Numbered from the stretch's first letter, positions 1 to 8,445 are shown. The stretch: DNA of 64,000 nucleotides from Streptomyces corallincola (GCF_019104725.1 NZ_JAHRXF010000031.1:1-64000), one strand, 5' to 3'. The notes: generated by a model from the sequence alone, not told the origin. A program made the numbers and translations.

Positions 1-18
1 TCAACCGGGGAATTGCAG

Positions 19-564
19 TTAGAGCTGTCCGGCGAGAGGGTTGTAGGGGGGGGGAGAGTTCGAGGTGGGGCGGTGAGAGGGGTAGGGTAGGGGGCTCTGG
101 GTGGTCTGGGTCGGTTGGGTGGGCGGGGTTGCCTTGGGGTGCTGGGTGTTTGGTACGGCGGCCCGGGCCGCGGCGGCTTGGGGCGCGGTGCTTTTCGGCT
201 TGGCCGGTGCCGGGCGCGCGGGGGTCGCCTGGGCGGGTCCGCCGGGGTGGGGTGCGGGCGGCGCGTGCCCGGTGGGGGGCTTGGGCAGGTTGACTACTTT
301 GCGCTGCAAGGGAGTTGGTGTCTTCGGCGGCCGAGCGGCCGGGGTGACGGGATGCGCTGCGGGGAGCGGGTTGACCACGCGGGGCTTCGGCGTGGCCGTC
401 TGCGGTGCCTTCGCGGGGCCCGGCTGCTGCCGGTTCGTTTCTGCGGACGCCTTTGCCGACTGCTCCGCGTACAGGCGTCCCGGCTGGTCCCGGCCGGACG
501 GGGGTGTCGTACCCCTGCCGTCGCCGCTCGCCGGGGGGCTGTTGTGTCCCCGTGTCGTTGTCAT
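19..564 (-). CDS. Proline/alanine-rich hypothetical protein
   Basis: A 181-residue protein I cannot assign to a family. It is dominated by Pro, Ala, Thr and Lys, has no predicted membrane span or signal peptide, and looks intrinsically disordered; the basic PxxP-like runs suggest a linker or scaffold rather than an enzyme. The ATG at 564 is preceded by a good ribosome-binding site (GGGAGGG, about 6 nt upstream), which is the main reason for accepting this strand over the overlapping plus-strand reading frames. It is transcribed away from the enoyl-CoA hydratase gene, so the roughly 300 bp between them should hold divergent promoters. Low-complexity GC-rich DNA can produce long spurious frames, so existence is likely but not certain. 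Confidence 0.6.
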   Translation of the reverse strand: MTTTRGHNSPPASGDGRGTTPPSGRDQPGRLYAEQSAKASAETNRQQPGPAKAPQTATPKPRVVNPLPAAHPVTPAARPPKTPTPLQRKVVNLPKPPTGHAPPAPHPGGPAQATPARPAPAKPKSTAPQAAAARAAVPNTQHPKATPPTQPTQTTQSPLPYPSHRPTSNSPPPYNPLAGQL

Positions 565-736
565 GAGAATCCCTCCCCGCCACGCGCCCGTAGGGGTCCG
601 CCGTGGCCGTGGGCACGTTATGCGGCGCCCGGGGCGAGGGGTGCGGAGATGGGCGGGGTGTCACCCGAACGGGCGTACTCCGGCGCGGAGTGGTGTTCAC
701 CGGTGGTTGCCGGTGGCCGTCGATGGTCGGCGGTGG

Positions 737-766
737 TCATCGGCGCTCATCGGCGTTCATCGGTGC
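737..766. repeat. Three tandem 10-bp repeats
   Basis: Three consecutive 10-bp units of the form TCATCGGCGC (737-746, 747-756, 757-766, one or two changes each) sit between the divergent proline-rich protein and enoyl-CoA hydratase genes. Helical-turn spacing is compatible with a multi-site protein-binding array, but slippage in GC-rich DNA explains it equally well. The rest of 565-867 shows no gene. Confidence 0.4.
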
Positions 767-836
767 ACACCTCTGCGGCGGCGGGCGGGGCGGCTCTTTC
801 CCCCGGCGGGCCGTGCTGCGATGATCGGGCCGACAG

Positions 837-857
837 TTGGGTTAACCCGCGTTAACT
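837..857. promoter_or_regulatory. Palindromic GTTAAC element upstream of enoyl-CoA hydratase
   Basis: The segment contains the perfect palindrome GGGTTAACCC followed 4 nt later by a second GTTAAC. The element ends directly before the ribosome-binding site of the hydratase. AT-containing palindromes are rare in this DNA, so an operator (for example for a TetR-type fatty-acid regulator) is plausible, but no regulator is identified. Confidence 0.35.
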
Positions 858-867
858 GGAGGGCGTC

Positions 868-1662
868 ATGGGCGAGGAGCGGTACGGGGAGTTCGTGCTG
901 GTGCGCAGGCACGGGTACGTCGCGGAACTGGTGCTGGACCGGCCGAAGGCGATGAACGCCGTCTCCACCGAGATGGCCCGCTCGCTCGCCGCCGCGTGTA
1001 CGGCGCTCGGTGCGGACCGGGACGCCCGCGTCGTCGTCCTCACCTCGTCGCACGAGCGGGCGTTCTGTGTCGGCGCCGACCTCAAGGAGCGGAACTCCTT
1101 CAGCGACGCGGATCTCGTACGGCAACGGCCCGTCGCGCGCGGGGCGTACACCGGGGTGCTGGAGCTGCCCATGCCGACGATCGCCGCCGTGCACGGGTTC
1201 GCGCTGGGGGGCGGGTTCGAGCTGGCGCTCGCCTGCGACCTCATCGTGGCGGACGGTACGGCCGTGGTGGGGCTGCCCGAGGTGTCCGTGGGTGTCATTC
1301 CGGGGGGTGGCGGTACGCAACTGCTTCCCCGGCGGGTGGGGGCCGCCCGTGCCGCCGAACTGATCTTCACCGCGCGGCGGTTGGAGGCCGCTGAGGCGGT
1401 TGGGCTGGGGCTGGTGGATCAGCTCGTCCCGGACGGTGCGGACCGGGACGAGGCGCTCGCGCTGGCCGCGCGCATCTCCGCGAACTCTCCTGTCGGGCTT
1501 CGTGCCGCCAAGCGTGCGCTTCGGCTGGGGCACGGGCTTGATCTCCGGGCGGGGCTTGAGGTCGAGGACGCTGCCTGGCGGTCCGTGGCGTTCTCCGGGG
1601 ACCGGGCGGAGGGGGTCGCCGCCTTCAACGAGAAGCGTTCGCCGGAGTGGCCGGGGGAGTGA
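868..1662 (+). CDS. Enoyl-CoA hydratase/isomerase (crotonase family)
   Basis: A 264-residue crotonase-fold enzyme, the usual length for the family, expected to hydrate 2-trans-enoyl-CoA thioesters in the cytosol. The oxyanion-hole segment (FALGGGFELA, about residues 111-120) and the GLPEVSVGVIPGGGGTQ segment are textbook. The two catalytic glutamates of rat crotonase (Glu144, Glu164) correspond to Glu118 and Glu138, with the same 20-residue spacing, so hydratase rather than only isomerase activity is likely. The ATG at 868 follows GGAGGG at 858-863. The gene stands alone, with an unusual palindrome just upstream and a repeat-rich gap downstream. Substrate chain length cannot be told from sequence. 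Confidence 0.93.
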   Translation: MGEERYGEFVLVRRHGYVAELVLDRPKAMNAVSTEMARSLAAACTALGADRDARVVVLTSSHERAFCVGADLKERNSFSDADLVRQRPVARGAYTGVLELPMPTIAAVHGFALGGGFELALACDLIVADGTAVVGLPEVSVGVIPGGGGTQLLPRRVGAARAAELIFTARRLEAAEAVGLGLVDQLVPDGADRDEALALAARISANSPVGLRAAKRALRLGHGLDLRAGLEVEDAAWRSVAFSGDRAEGVAAFNEKRSPEWPGE

Positions 1663-1718
1663 CTCCGGGCGCTGTCCTGGCTGGCGGCGCGTTGCCGGGT
1701 GCGGGTGCGCTGTGGCCG

Positions 1719-2030
1719 GTCGCGCAGTTCCCCGCGCCCCTTGGGGTGGTGTGCGTCGGCTTGTTCGGTGCGGGCCCGCCGTGGTTCTCGCGCAGTTCCC
1801 CGCGCCCCTTTCGTGCGCTCGGGTTCGCTGTTTGGTGCGGGTGCGCTGTCGCTGGTCGCGCAGTTCCCCGCGCCCCTGGGGGGGGCTTGAGGCCGGCCTT
1901 CGTCGTACGGCTGTCGAGTCCGCCCCAACCCCAGCCCCCTCAGGGGCGCGGGGAACTGCGCGAGCAACCGCGACGGAGCCGCGCCGAACAGCTGACCTCG
2001 GCCATCGAAGGGGCGCGGGGAACTGCGTGA
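1719..2030. repeat. Five copies of a 22-bp Streptomyces intergenic repeat
   Basis: The gap between the hydratase and GGDEF genes (1663-2146) holds no credible gene but five near-identical 22-bp units with core GCGCAGTTCCCCGCGCCCCT. Copies at 1719-1741, 1788-1809 and 1856-1877 are in one orientation; 1942-1963 and 2009-2030 are inverted, and the last has a single change. Copies in opposite orientation can pair, making one large stem-loop that may act as a terminator or mRNA stabiliser. I recall the same core as a common dispersed repeat between Streptomyces genes; its function is not established. Confidence 0.85.
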
Positions 2031-2146
2031 CCGGTTGCGGCGGGGCCGCGCTTCATCGTGGGCTTTGGGGGAGGCGCCCCCGTAACGGCCACCTGTTCGC
2101 CTCAAAGAAGCTCTCACCGGAACGTATATATACCTAATCTGGACGA

Positions 2147-3298
2147 ATGGGTGAGGAGAAGCGGCTGGGTGCTGTCGTGGGGTTGGCTCAGGGGATGGCC
2201 GCCGCGCACACCCCGCATGAGTCGTGGCGGGCGGCAGCCCAGGGCGCGTGCGGGGCGCTGGACGGGAGCTTCGCCGCGCTGTCGGTGTGGGAGAGGGAGC
2301 TGGGGCGGCTGAGGGTGCTGGTGAACGTGGGGGAGCGGAGGGCGGACGAGGAGGAGTTCCCGGAGGCGGAGGCGTACCCGGTCCACCAGTTCCCGGAGAT
2401 CACGGAGTTCCTGCACGAGCGCTGGGCCGGGGGGCAGGGGGCGAACGCCTGGGTGGAGACGGCGGAGGGCACGGCCGCCGGGACGCCGGGTTACTTCCAT
2501 CAGCGGGTCGCCGCCCTGCGCCGCAGGGGCCGGGGCTGCTGCGTCGTCGCGCCCGTCGTCCTGCACGGCAGGGCATGGGGCGAGCTGTACGTCGCCCGCC
2601 CCGCGGGCGCCCCCGTCTTCGGCCACGACGACGCCGACTTCGCCACCGTACTGGCCGCCGTGATCGCCGCCGGGCTGGCGCAGACCGAGCGGTTGGAGGA
2701 GGCCCGCAGGCTCGCCTTCACCGACGCCCTCACCGGCCTCGCCAACCGCCGTGCCGTGGACGTGAAGCTGGAGGAGGCCGTCGAACGGCACCGTACGGAC
2801 GGCGTCGTCGTCAGCCTCGTCATGTGTGATCTGAACGGGCTGAAGCGGGTCAACGACACCCTCGGCCACGCCGTCGGAGACCGCCTGCTGGAACGGTTCG
2901 GCGGTGTGCTGTCCCTCTGCGGCGCGATGGTGCCGGGTGCGCTGGCCGCGCGGCTCGGCGGGGACGAGTTCTGCCTGCTGGCGGTCGGGCCCCCGGCCGA
3001 CGAGGTGGTGAAGGCCGCCGACGAACTGTGCCGCCGGGCGCAGGAACTGGAGCTGGGGGAGGGGGTGGCCTGCGGGGTCGCCTCCACCGGGGACCCGATC
3101 GGGCCGGTCCGCTCCGCCCGCCGCCTGTTCCGGCTCGCGGACGCCGCCCAATACCGCGCCAAGGCCGAACGTGCCGGGCGCCCGGTGGTCGCCGGTCGTG
3201 AGGGGCCCGAGGACGCCGTCGTACGCCTCGCCGACGAGGCCCCGGCCGACCGGGCCCTCCGGGGCGAACGCCGCCGCTTCAGAGGGCGTCGTCACTGA
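2147..3298 (+). CDS. GAF-GGDEF diguanylate cyclase
   Basis: A 383-residue soluble protein: an N-terminal GAF-like sensory domain (about 20-180) and a C-terminal GGDEF domain (about 185-345). The active-site motif is intact (GGDEF at 271-275) with the upstream metal-binding region MCDLNGLKRVND at about 226-237, so it should make c-di-GMP from two GTP. The inhibitory I-site (RxxD, five residues before GGDEF) is absent, so product inhibition by that route is unlikely. No membrane span is seen. In Streptomyces c-di-GMP controls development through BldD; this resembles one of the GAF-GGDEF enzymes of the genus, but I do not assign a cdg name. Start at ATG 2147; no strong ribosome-binding site is present. 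Confidence 0.88.
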   Translation: MGEEKRLGAVVGLAQGMAAAHTPHESWRAAAQGACGALDGSFAALSVWERELGRLRVLVNVGERRADEEEFPEAEAYPVHQFPEITEFLHERWAGGQGANAWVETAEGTAAGTPGYFHQRVAALRRRGRGCCVVAPVVLHGRAWGELYVARPAGAPVFGHDDADFATVLAAVIAAGLAQTERLEEARRLAFTDALTGLANRRAVDVKLEEAVERHRTDGVVVSLVMCDLNGLKRVNDTLGHAVGDRLLERFGGVLSLCGAMVPGALAARLGGDEFCLLAVGPPADEVVKAADELCRRAQELELGEGVACGVASTGDPIGPVRSARRLFRLADAAQYRAKAERAGRPVVAGREGPEDAVVRLADEAPADRALRGERRRFRGRRH

Positions 3299-3418
3299 AA
3301 CCCCTCCGGCCCCCCCGGAAAACCCCGAGACCACGTGAGCCGAACCACACCCTCCGGTAAGGGGCGCTCCCGGTCCGCACTAGTGACTTCCCGGAATTCA
3401 ATGCGTACGCTCCTGAAT

Positions 3419-4963
3419 ATGGATATGCACACTGTGGTGGTGGGGACTTCCGGCGTCACCGCGTCCGACGTCCTCGCCGTGGCGCGCGGCGGAGCCCGTG
3501 TCGAGCTGTCGGAGGAAGCGCTGGCGGCCCTCGCGGCGGCCCGCGAGATCGTGGACGCGCTCGCGGCCAAGCCCGAGCCGGTCTACGGCGTCTCCACCGG
3601 CTTCGGTGCCCTGGCGACCCGGCACATCAGTCCCGAACTCCGCGCCCAGCTACAGCGCAACATCGTCCGCTCGCACGCCGCCGGTATGGGCCCGCGCGTG
3701 GAGCGGGAGGTCGTACGGGCGCTGATGTTCCTGCGGCTCAAGACCGTCTGCTCCGGGCACACCGGCGTACGCCCCGAGGTGGCGCGGACGATGGCCGACG
3801 TGCTGAACGCGGGCATCACCCCGGTCGTGCACGAGTACGGCTCCCTCGGCTGCTCCGGCGACCTGGCCCCGCTGTCGCACTGTGCGCTCACCCTCATGGG
3901 CGAGGGGGACGCGGAAGGTCCCGACGGGACCGTCAGGCCCGCCGGTGAACTCCTCGCGGAACACGGCATCGACCCCGTCGAACTGCGTGAGAAGGAGGGG
4001 CTGGCGCTCCTCAACGGCACCGACGGCATGCTCGGCATGCTGGTCATGGCGCTCGCGGACCTCGACACCCTCTACACGTCCGCCGACATCACCGCCGCCC
4101 TCAGCATGGAGGCGCTGCTCGGCACCGACAAGGTCCTCGCGCCCGAGCTGCACGCCATCCGCCCGCACCCGGGCCAGGGCGACTCGGCCGCCAACATGCT
4201 CGCCGTGCTGAAGGGCTCCCAGCTCACCGGGCACCACCAGGACGACGCGCCCCGCGTGCAGGACGCGTACTCCGTGCGGTGCGCCCCGCAGGTCGCGGGC
4301 GCCGGGCGGGACACCCTCGCGCACGCCCGCCTGGTCGCGGAGCGCGAACTCGCCGCCGCCGTGGACAACCCCGTGGTGCTGCCCGACGGAAGGGTGGAGT
4401 CCAACGGCAACTTCCACGGCGCGCCCGTCGCCTATGTGCTGGACTTCCTCGCCATCGCCGTCGCCGACCTCGGCTCCATCGCCGAGCGCCGCACCGACCG
4501 GCTGCTCGACAAGAACCGCAGCCACGGCCTGCCGCCGTTCCTCGCGGACGACGCCGGTGTGGACTCCGGTCTGATGATCGCCCAGTACACGCAGGCCGCG
4601 CTGGTCAGCGAGCTGAAGCGGCTCGCCGTACCCGCCTCCGCCGACTCGATCCCGTCCTCCGCGATGCAGGAGGACCACGTCTCGATGGGCTGGTCGGCCG
4701 CCCGCAAGCTGCGTACCGCCGTCGGCAACCTGGCCCGGATCATCGCCGTCGAGATGTACGCGGCGACGCGCGGCGTCGAGCTGCGTGAGGGCCTGGAGCC
4801 CGCCCCCGCCTCCCGTGCCGTCATCGACGCGGCCCGCGCGGCGGGTGTCGCCGGGCCCGGCCCGGACCGCTTCCTCGCGCCGGACCTCGCCGCCGCCGAG
4901 GTCTTCGTCCGGGACGGTCACCTCGTCGCGGCGGCCGAGACGGTCACCGGTCCGCTCCGCTGA
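3419..4963 (+). CDS. hutH: Histidine ammonia-lyase
   Basis: A 514-residue enzyme that removes ammonia from L-histidine to give urocanate, the first step of histidine use. The start MDMHTVVVGTSG at 3419 matches the known Streptomyces griseus HutH N-terminus; in-frame ATGs at 3335 and 3401 would only add unconserved residues. The MIO-forming triad lies in GSLGCSGDLAPLSH: Cys145-Ser146-Gly147 instead of the common Ala-Ser-Gly. Other hallmarks are YGVSTGFGAL (about 56-65) and HHQDDAPRVQD. It stands alone, as hutH commonly does in Streptomyces, with a strong terminator just downstream. Confidence 0.96.
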   Translation: MDMHTVVVGTSGVTASDVLAVARGGARVELSEEALAALAAAREIVDALAAKPEPVYGVSTGFGALATRHISPELRAQLQRNIVRSHAAGMGPRVEREVVRALMFLRLKTVCSGHTGVRPEVARTMADVLNAGITPVVHEYGSLGCSGDLAPLSHCALTLMGEGDAEGPDGTVRPAGELLAEHGIDPVELREKEGLALLNGTDGMLGMLVMALADLDTLYTSADITAALSMEALLGTDKVLAPELHAIRPHPGQGDSAANMLAVLKGSQLTGHHQDDAPRVQDAYSVRCAPQVAGAGRDTLAHARLVAERELAAAVDNPVVLPDGRVESNGNFHGAPVAYVLDFLAIAVADLGSIAERRTDRLLDKNRSHGLPPFLADDAGVDSGLMIAQYTQAALVSELKRLAVPASADSIPSSAMQEDHVSMGWSAARKLRTAVGNLARIIAVEMYAATRGVELREGLEPAPASRAVIDAARAAGVAGPGPDRFLAPDLAAAEVFVRDGHLVAAAETVTGPLR

Positions 4964-4975
4964 CCCCACGCACGT

Positions 4976-5027
4976 ACGACGAGAGGGGCGGCCCCCGCCG
5001 GAAAGCGGGGGCCGCCCCTCTCGTCGT
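4976..5027 (+). terminator. Intrinsic-type terminator after hutH
   Basis: A perfect 23-bp stem (4976-4998 with 5005-5027) closes a 6-nt loop (CGGAAA), just after the hutH stop. There is no T-tract, as is usual in Streptomyces. Because the next gene is on the opposite strand, it probably serves both. Confidence 0.9.
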
Positions 5028-5048
5028 GTCCCGGGCGCCGACGCCCGG

Positions 5049-5381
5049 TCAGAAACCGAGCCGTTCGCGCCGTACCGAGTACGTCACGAACCCCGCGCCC
5101 AGCGTCAGGAACAGGCTGCCGCCGAGGACGTACGGGGTGGTGTCGAAGCTGCCGGTGTCCGCGAGGCGGGTGTCGTCGGCGCCGTAGACCTCGGTCGTGC
5201 CGTTCAGGGTGTCGGCCGCGTCCAGTGGCTTCGCCTGGGTGACATGGGTCGCGCCGGAGGTGTGGCCCTCGGTTCTGGCCGTGCCGTGCTGCGAGGCGTG
5301 CGCGGACGGGACGAACCACAGGGCGCACAGCAGGGTCCCTGCGGCGGTGGCGGTCAGCAGCGGGCGGCGAGCGGATGACAC
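5049..5381 (-). CDS. Very small LAxTG-type sortase substrate
   Basis: A 110-residue secreted protein with every part of a cell-wall sorting substrate. It has a basic N-terminus and hydrophobic signal (about 1-30, cleavage near SAHA-SQ), a mature part of only about 65 residues rich in Gly, Thr and Asp, then LADTG near residue 74, a hydrophobic span (about 83-101) and the tail RRERLGF. Streptomyces class E sortases recognise LAxTG, the signal carried by the long chaplins, so covalent attachment to peptidoglycan is the expected fate. The mature region has no chaplin domain and no other fold I recognise. Start is GTG at 5381 with an AAGGGGAT-type ribosome-binding site. The neighbouring L,D-transpeptidase gene is another envelope gene. 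Confidence 0.8.
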   Translation of the reverse strand: MSSARRPLLTATAAGTLLCALWFVPSAHASQHGTARTEGHTSGATHVTQAKPLDAADTLNGTTEVYGADDTRLADTGSFDTTPYVLGGSLFLTLGAGFVTYSVRRERLGF

Positions 5382-5927
5382 GGAATATCGATCCCCTTGT
5401 GACGCTGGCGAATTGGCCGTGTGGGGCGATGGTAGTGAACGTCACGGGTCACAGGAAAGTCACGGGAGGTTTCGATCCGGCGATCCGGGCACAGGTGCGC
5501 CGGACGTCCCGTTTTCTGCGCGCGCTGTGACGTAAGACACCGGCACGCGGACCACCCCGGCGGCCCGTCCGTTCCCCCTGGTCACCGGTGCGGCGGGGCG
5601 GGGTGCGGTGGGCGCGGTTCCCGCGCCGGTCCCCTCCGGTACGACCCTGGTGCGCCGGAGCGCGGCCCGGACGAGGATGATGGGGCCGACGACGACGCGG
5701 ACGGCGTATCGGCTGGACGTCATGGGGAAGACGACCCCGGACGGCAACCGCCGCCCGGGGTCACGGCGTCTTAAGGGGGCGCACGGACGGTTCCGCACCA
5801 CCGCTCGCGGGAGTGGCACGATCCACACCCGCGGACCACGTGGAACGGGAGATATCGCCCGTAGCGTTGAAGATTCCCCGCGGGGGCTCGGGGTTTTCCG
5901 GTCACGGCAACGATGGAGAAACGTGTG
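5382..5927. other. Intergenic region without a supported gene
   Basis: About 540 bp between the LADTG protein (leftward) and the L,D-transpeptidase (rightward). Reading frames exist on both strands but their translations are Arg/Gly/Pro-rich and resemble no protein. It must hold the divergent promoters; I could not pick out a convincing -35/-10 pair. Confidence 0.6.
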
Positions 5928-7178
5928 ATGACGGACAGTAAGCGGCGCAAGGGCCTGACGGTCGCGTCCGTACTGCTCGGCGGTGTACTGGCACTCACCG
6001 GCTGTTCCGGCGGCGGCGCCGCCAAGGCGGACGGAGGCGGTGACTCCTCCTCGCAGGCCAAGACCGACGAGGCCGCTGCCAAGAAGTCCTCCGAGGCCCA
6101 GATCACGATCACGCCCAAGGACGGCTCCAACAACGCCTCCATCAACAACTCGGCGGCCGTCCGGGTCGCCAAGGGCACCCTGACCGACGTGTCGATGACC
6201 ACGACGGACGGCAAGGCGGTCCCCGGCGCGCTGTCGGCCGACAAGCTGAGCTGGAAGCCGGCCGCCCAGCTCGACCGCTCCACCACCTACCGGGTCGCCG
6301 CCGAGGCGAAGGACTCCGACGGCCGCGTGGCCCACGAGAACGCGTCCTTCACCACCGTCTCGCCCGCCAACAGCTTCATAGGCAACTTCACGCCGGACAA
6401 CGGGGCGACCGTGGGCGTGGGCATGCCGGTGTCGATCAACTTCGACAAGGCGATCACCGACAAGGCCGCCGTCCAGAAGGGCATCACGGTCTCCTCCAGC
6501 AGCGGTCAGGAGGTCGTCGGCCACTGGTTCAACGCCAACCGCATCGACTTCCGCCCCGAGACGTACTGGAAGGCCAACTCCACCATCACGCTGAAGCTGG
6601 CGCTCGACGGTGTCGAGGGCGCGAGCGGTGTCTACGGCGTGCAGCAGAAGACGGTCACCTTCCACATCGGCCGCAACCAGGTCTCCTACGTGGACGCGCA
6701 GACCAAGCAGATGAAGGTCACCCAGGACGGCAAGGTCGTCAAGACCATCCCGATCTCCGCCGGTTCCCCGGAGAACAAGACCTACCAGGGCGTCATGGTG
6801 ATGTCCGAGAAGTTCAAGCAGACCCGCATGAACGGCGCGACCGTCGGCTTCACCGACGACGACGGCAAGGGCGAGTACGACATCAAGGACGTGCCGCACG
6901 CCATCCGCCTCACCAACTCCGGCACCTTCCTGCACGGCAACTACTGGGGCGCGAAGTCCATCTTCGGCAACGTCAACACCAGCCACGGCTGCGTGGGCAT
7001 GCCCGACGCCAAGGGCGCGGACGACCCCGGCACCCCGGCCGCGTGGATGTACGACCACTCGCTGATCGGTGACGTCGTGGTCATCCAGCACACCGGTGAC
7101 AAGACCGTCGCCCCGGACAACGGCCTCAACGGCTGGAACCTGGACTGGGCGCAGTGGAAGGCCGGTTCGGCCGTCTGA
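5928..7178 (+). CDS. Lipoprotein L,D-transpeptidase (Ig-like domains plus YkuD)
   Basis: A 416-residue envelope enzyme expected to make 3-3 (L,D) peptidoglycan cross-links. It has a lipobox LALTGC (Cys26) for lipid anchoring, a Ser/Ala/Lys linker, two Ig-like domains (about 60-265) as in mycobacterial LdtMt2, and a C-terminal YkuD catalytic domain. The active site is LHGNYWG followed by SHGCVGM, with catalytic Cys355. Start at ATG 5928 is preferred over the upstream in-frame ATG at 5913 because GGAGAAA lies between them at ribosome-binding-site distance. It may act near the adjacent cell-wall-anchored LADTG protein. Confidence 0.93.
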   Translation: MTDSKRRKGLTVASVLLGGVLALTGCSGGGAAKADGGGDSSSQAKTDEAAAKKSSEAQITITPKDGSNNASINNSAAVRVAKGTLTDVSMTTTDGKAVPGALSADKLSWKPAAQLDRSTTYRVAAEAKDSDGRVAHENASFTTVSPANSFIGNFTPDNGATVGVGMPVSINFDKAITDKAAVQKGITVSSSSGQEVVGHWFNANRIDFRPETYWKANSTITLKLALDGVEGASGVYGVQQKTVTFHIGRNQVSYVDAQTKQMKVTQDGKVVKTIPISAGSPENKTYQGVMVMSEKFKQTRMNGATVGFTDDDGKGEYDIKDVPHAIRLTNSGTFLHGNYWGAKSIFGNVNTSHGCVGMPDAKGADDPGTPAAWMYDHSLIGDVVVIQHTGDKTVAPDNGLNGWNLDWAQWKAGSAV

Positions 7179-7199
7179 TCCCGCCCCGCCTCCGTAACT

Positions 7200-7240
7200 A
7201 CGACCGGTGCCGTCCTCGATCCGAGGGCGGTACCGGTCGT
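7200..7240. terminator. Bidirectional terminator hairpin
   Basis: A 19-bp stem with two G-T type mismatches (7200-7218 with 7222-7240) and a tiny loop lies between the convergent L,D-transpeptidase and HTH-regulator genes. Confidence 0.8.
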
Positions 7241-7313
7241 ATCCCCACAGGGGAGGGCGGAAGGGGCGGCGGCCACTCGACGCGGCACCGGCGCGGGCCG
7301 CCTCGTGCGGCGG

Positions 7314-8261
7314 TCAGGCCGGGGTGCCCGCCCGGGCCGCGTCGCGGCCCCAGCTCGCCAGCAGGCGGAGCGACTCGGCGGACGGTGAGCCGGGCTCGGC
7401 GTGATAGGTGACCAGGGACTGGTCCGCGTCGTCGGTGAGCCGGAAGCTCTCGAAGTGCAGGGAGAGCTCACCGACCAGCGGGTGGTACAGCCGCTTCACG
7501 CCGTGGCTCTTCTCCTTGACGTCGTGCGTGGCCCACAGCCGCCGGAACTCCTCGCTCTTGACGGAGAGTTCACCGACCAGCGCCGACAGCCGGGGATCGT
7601 CCGGCCAGCACCCCGCGTCCATCCGCAGCGCGCACACCACGTCGATCGCCTTCTGCTCCCAGTCCACGAACAGCTCCCGGTACGCGGGCCGCAGGAACAC
7701 CATCCGGGCCCAGTTCCGCTCGGCGGCGGGGAGCTCCTCCCAGTCGCCGAACAGGGCCGCCGCCATCGAGTTCCAGGCCAGCAGCTCCGAGCGGCGCCCG
7801 ACGACGTACGCGGGGATGCCCTCCAGGGAGTCCAGGAGGTGGCACAGCGTCGGCCGTACCTGCTGCTGCCGGGCGGCGGGCTTCTTCTTGTGCGCCTTCG
7901 GCTTCGCCAGGTGGGTGAGGTGCGCGTGCTCGGCGTCGTTGAGCCGCAGCGCGCGGGCGATGGAGTCCAGCACCTCCGCCGACACATTGCGCCCGTTGCC
8001 CTGTTCCAGGCGGGTGTAGTACGCCACCGACACCCCGGCGAGCTGGGCCAGTTCCTCGCGGCGCAGCCCCGGCACCCGCCGGTGCCGTCCGAAGTCCGGC
8101 AGGCCCACGTCGTCCGGCTTCAGCCGCGCCCGGCGGCTGCGCAGGAACTCGCTCAGCTCGGCCCGCCGGTCCAGCGGGCGGCCCGCGACGCCCTCCGGCG
8201 GTCCGGCCGCCGGGGCCTCCGGCGGCCGTACCCCCGCGGCCGTCTCCTGCTGTCCGTCCAT
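7314..8261 (-). CDS. XRE/HTH regulator with MmyB-like ligand-binding domain
   Basis: A 315-residue regulator: N-terminal helix-turn-helix (about residues 35-100, around RREELAQLAGVSVAYYTRLE) and a C-terminal MmyB-type domain (about 130-300, with the WNSMAAALFGDW segment). In this actinobacterial family the C-terminal domain is thought to bind fatty-acid-like ligands. Start at ATG 8261 is chosen because extension to an upstream frame start at 8342 adds unconserved residues and runs into the divergent promoter. It is divergent from the zinc alcohol dehydrogenase gene; this pairing recurs in Streptomyces and suggests that it controls that gene and itself. Confidence 0.88.
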   Translation of the reverse strand: MDGQQETAAGVRPPEAPAAGPPEGVAGRPLDRRAELSEFLRSRRARLKPDDVGLPDFGRHRRVPGLRREELAQLAGVSVAYYTRLEQGNGRNVSAEVLDSIARALRLNDAEHAHLTHLAKPKAHKKKPAARQQQVRPTLCHLLDSLEGIPAYVVGRRSELLAWNSMAAALFGDWEELPAAERNWARMVFLRPAYRELFVDWEQKAIDVVCALRMDAGCWPDDPRLSALVGELSVKSEEFRRLWATHDVKEKSHGVKRLYHPLVGELSLHFESFRLTDDADQSLVTYHAEPGSPSAESLRLLASWGRDAARAGTPA

Positions 8262-8445
8262 GAGGCCAGTATCCGCCCCGGCCCCCGGTCCTACGCACGG
8301 GAACCTGACACCGCCAGTGGTAGGCACAGCGGACGTACGCAAACGTGTGCACTGGGTGCCGGTGGGGGAAGTGGTGCAGGCTGGAGCATGTGCCCGGACG
8401 AAGACAGCCAGCCGGGCACGACACCCCCGCTAGGAGACCCCCGGC

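Noticed and set aside
1419..2117. A 232-codon minus-strand frame across the repeat field
   Set aside because: Its sequence is made by the 22-bp repeats (repeated GARGTA and NCA-type stretches) and has no domain.
2114..3334. A 406-codon open frame on the minus strand over the GGDEF gene
   Set aside because: It is antisense to a gene with clear GAF and GGDEF motifs; its translation is Gly/Arg/Pro-rich with no domain. High GC leaves such frames open by chance.
3650..4969. A 439-codon minus-strand frame over hutH
   Set aside because: Antisense shadow of a textbook histidine ammonia-lyase; no ribosome-binding site or recognisable domain.
5608..5928. A 106-codon plus-strand frame upstream of the L,D-transpeptidase
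   Set aside because: Arg/Gly/Thr-rich, no ribosome-binding site, and it would cover the expected promoter and overlap the real start.
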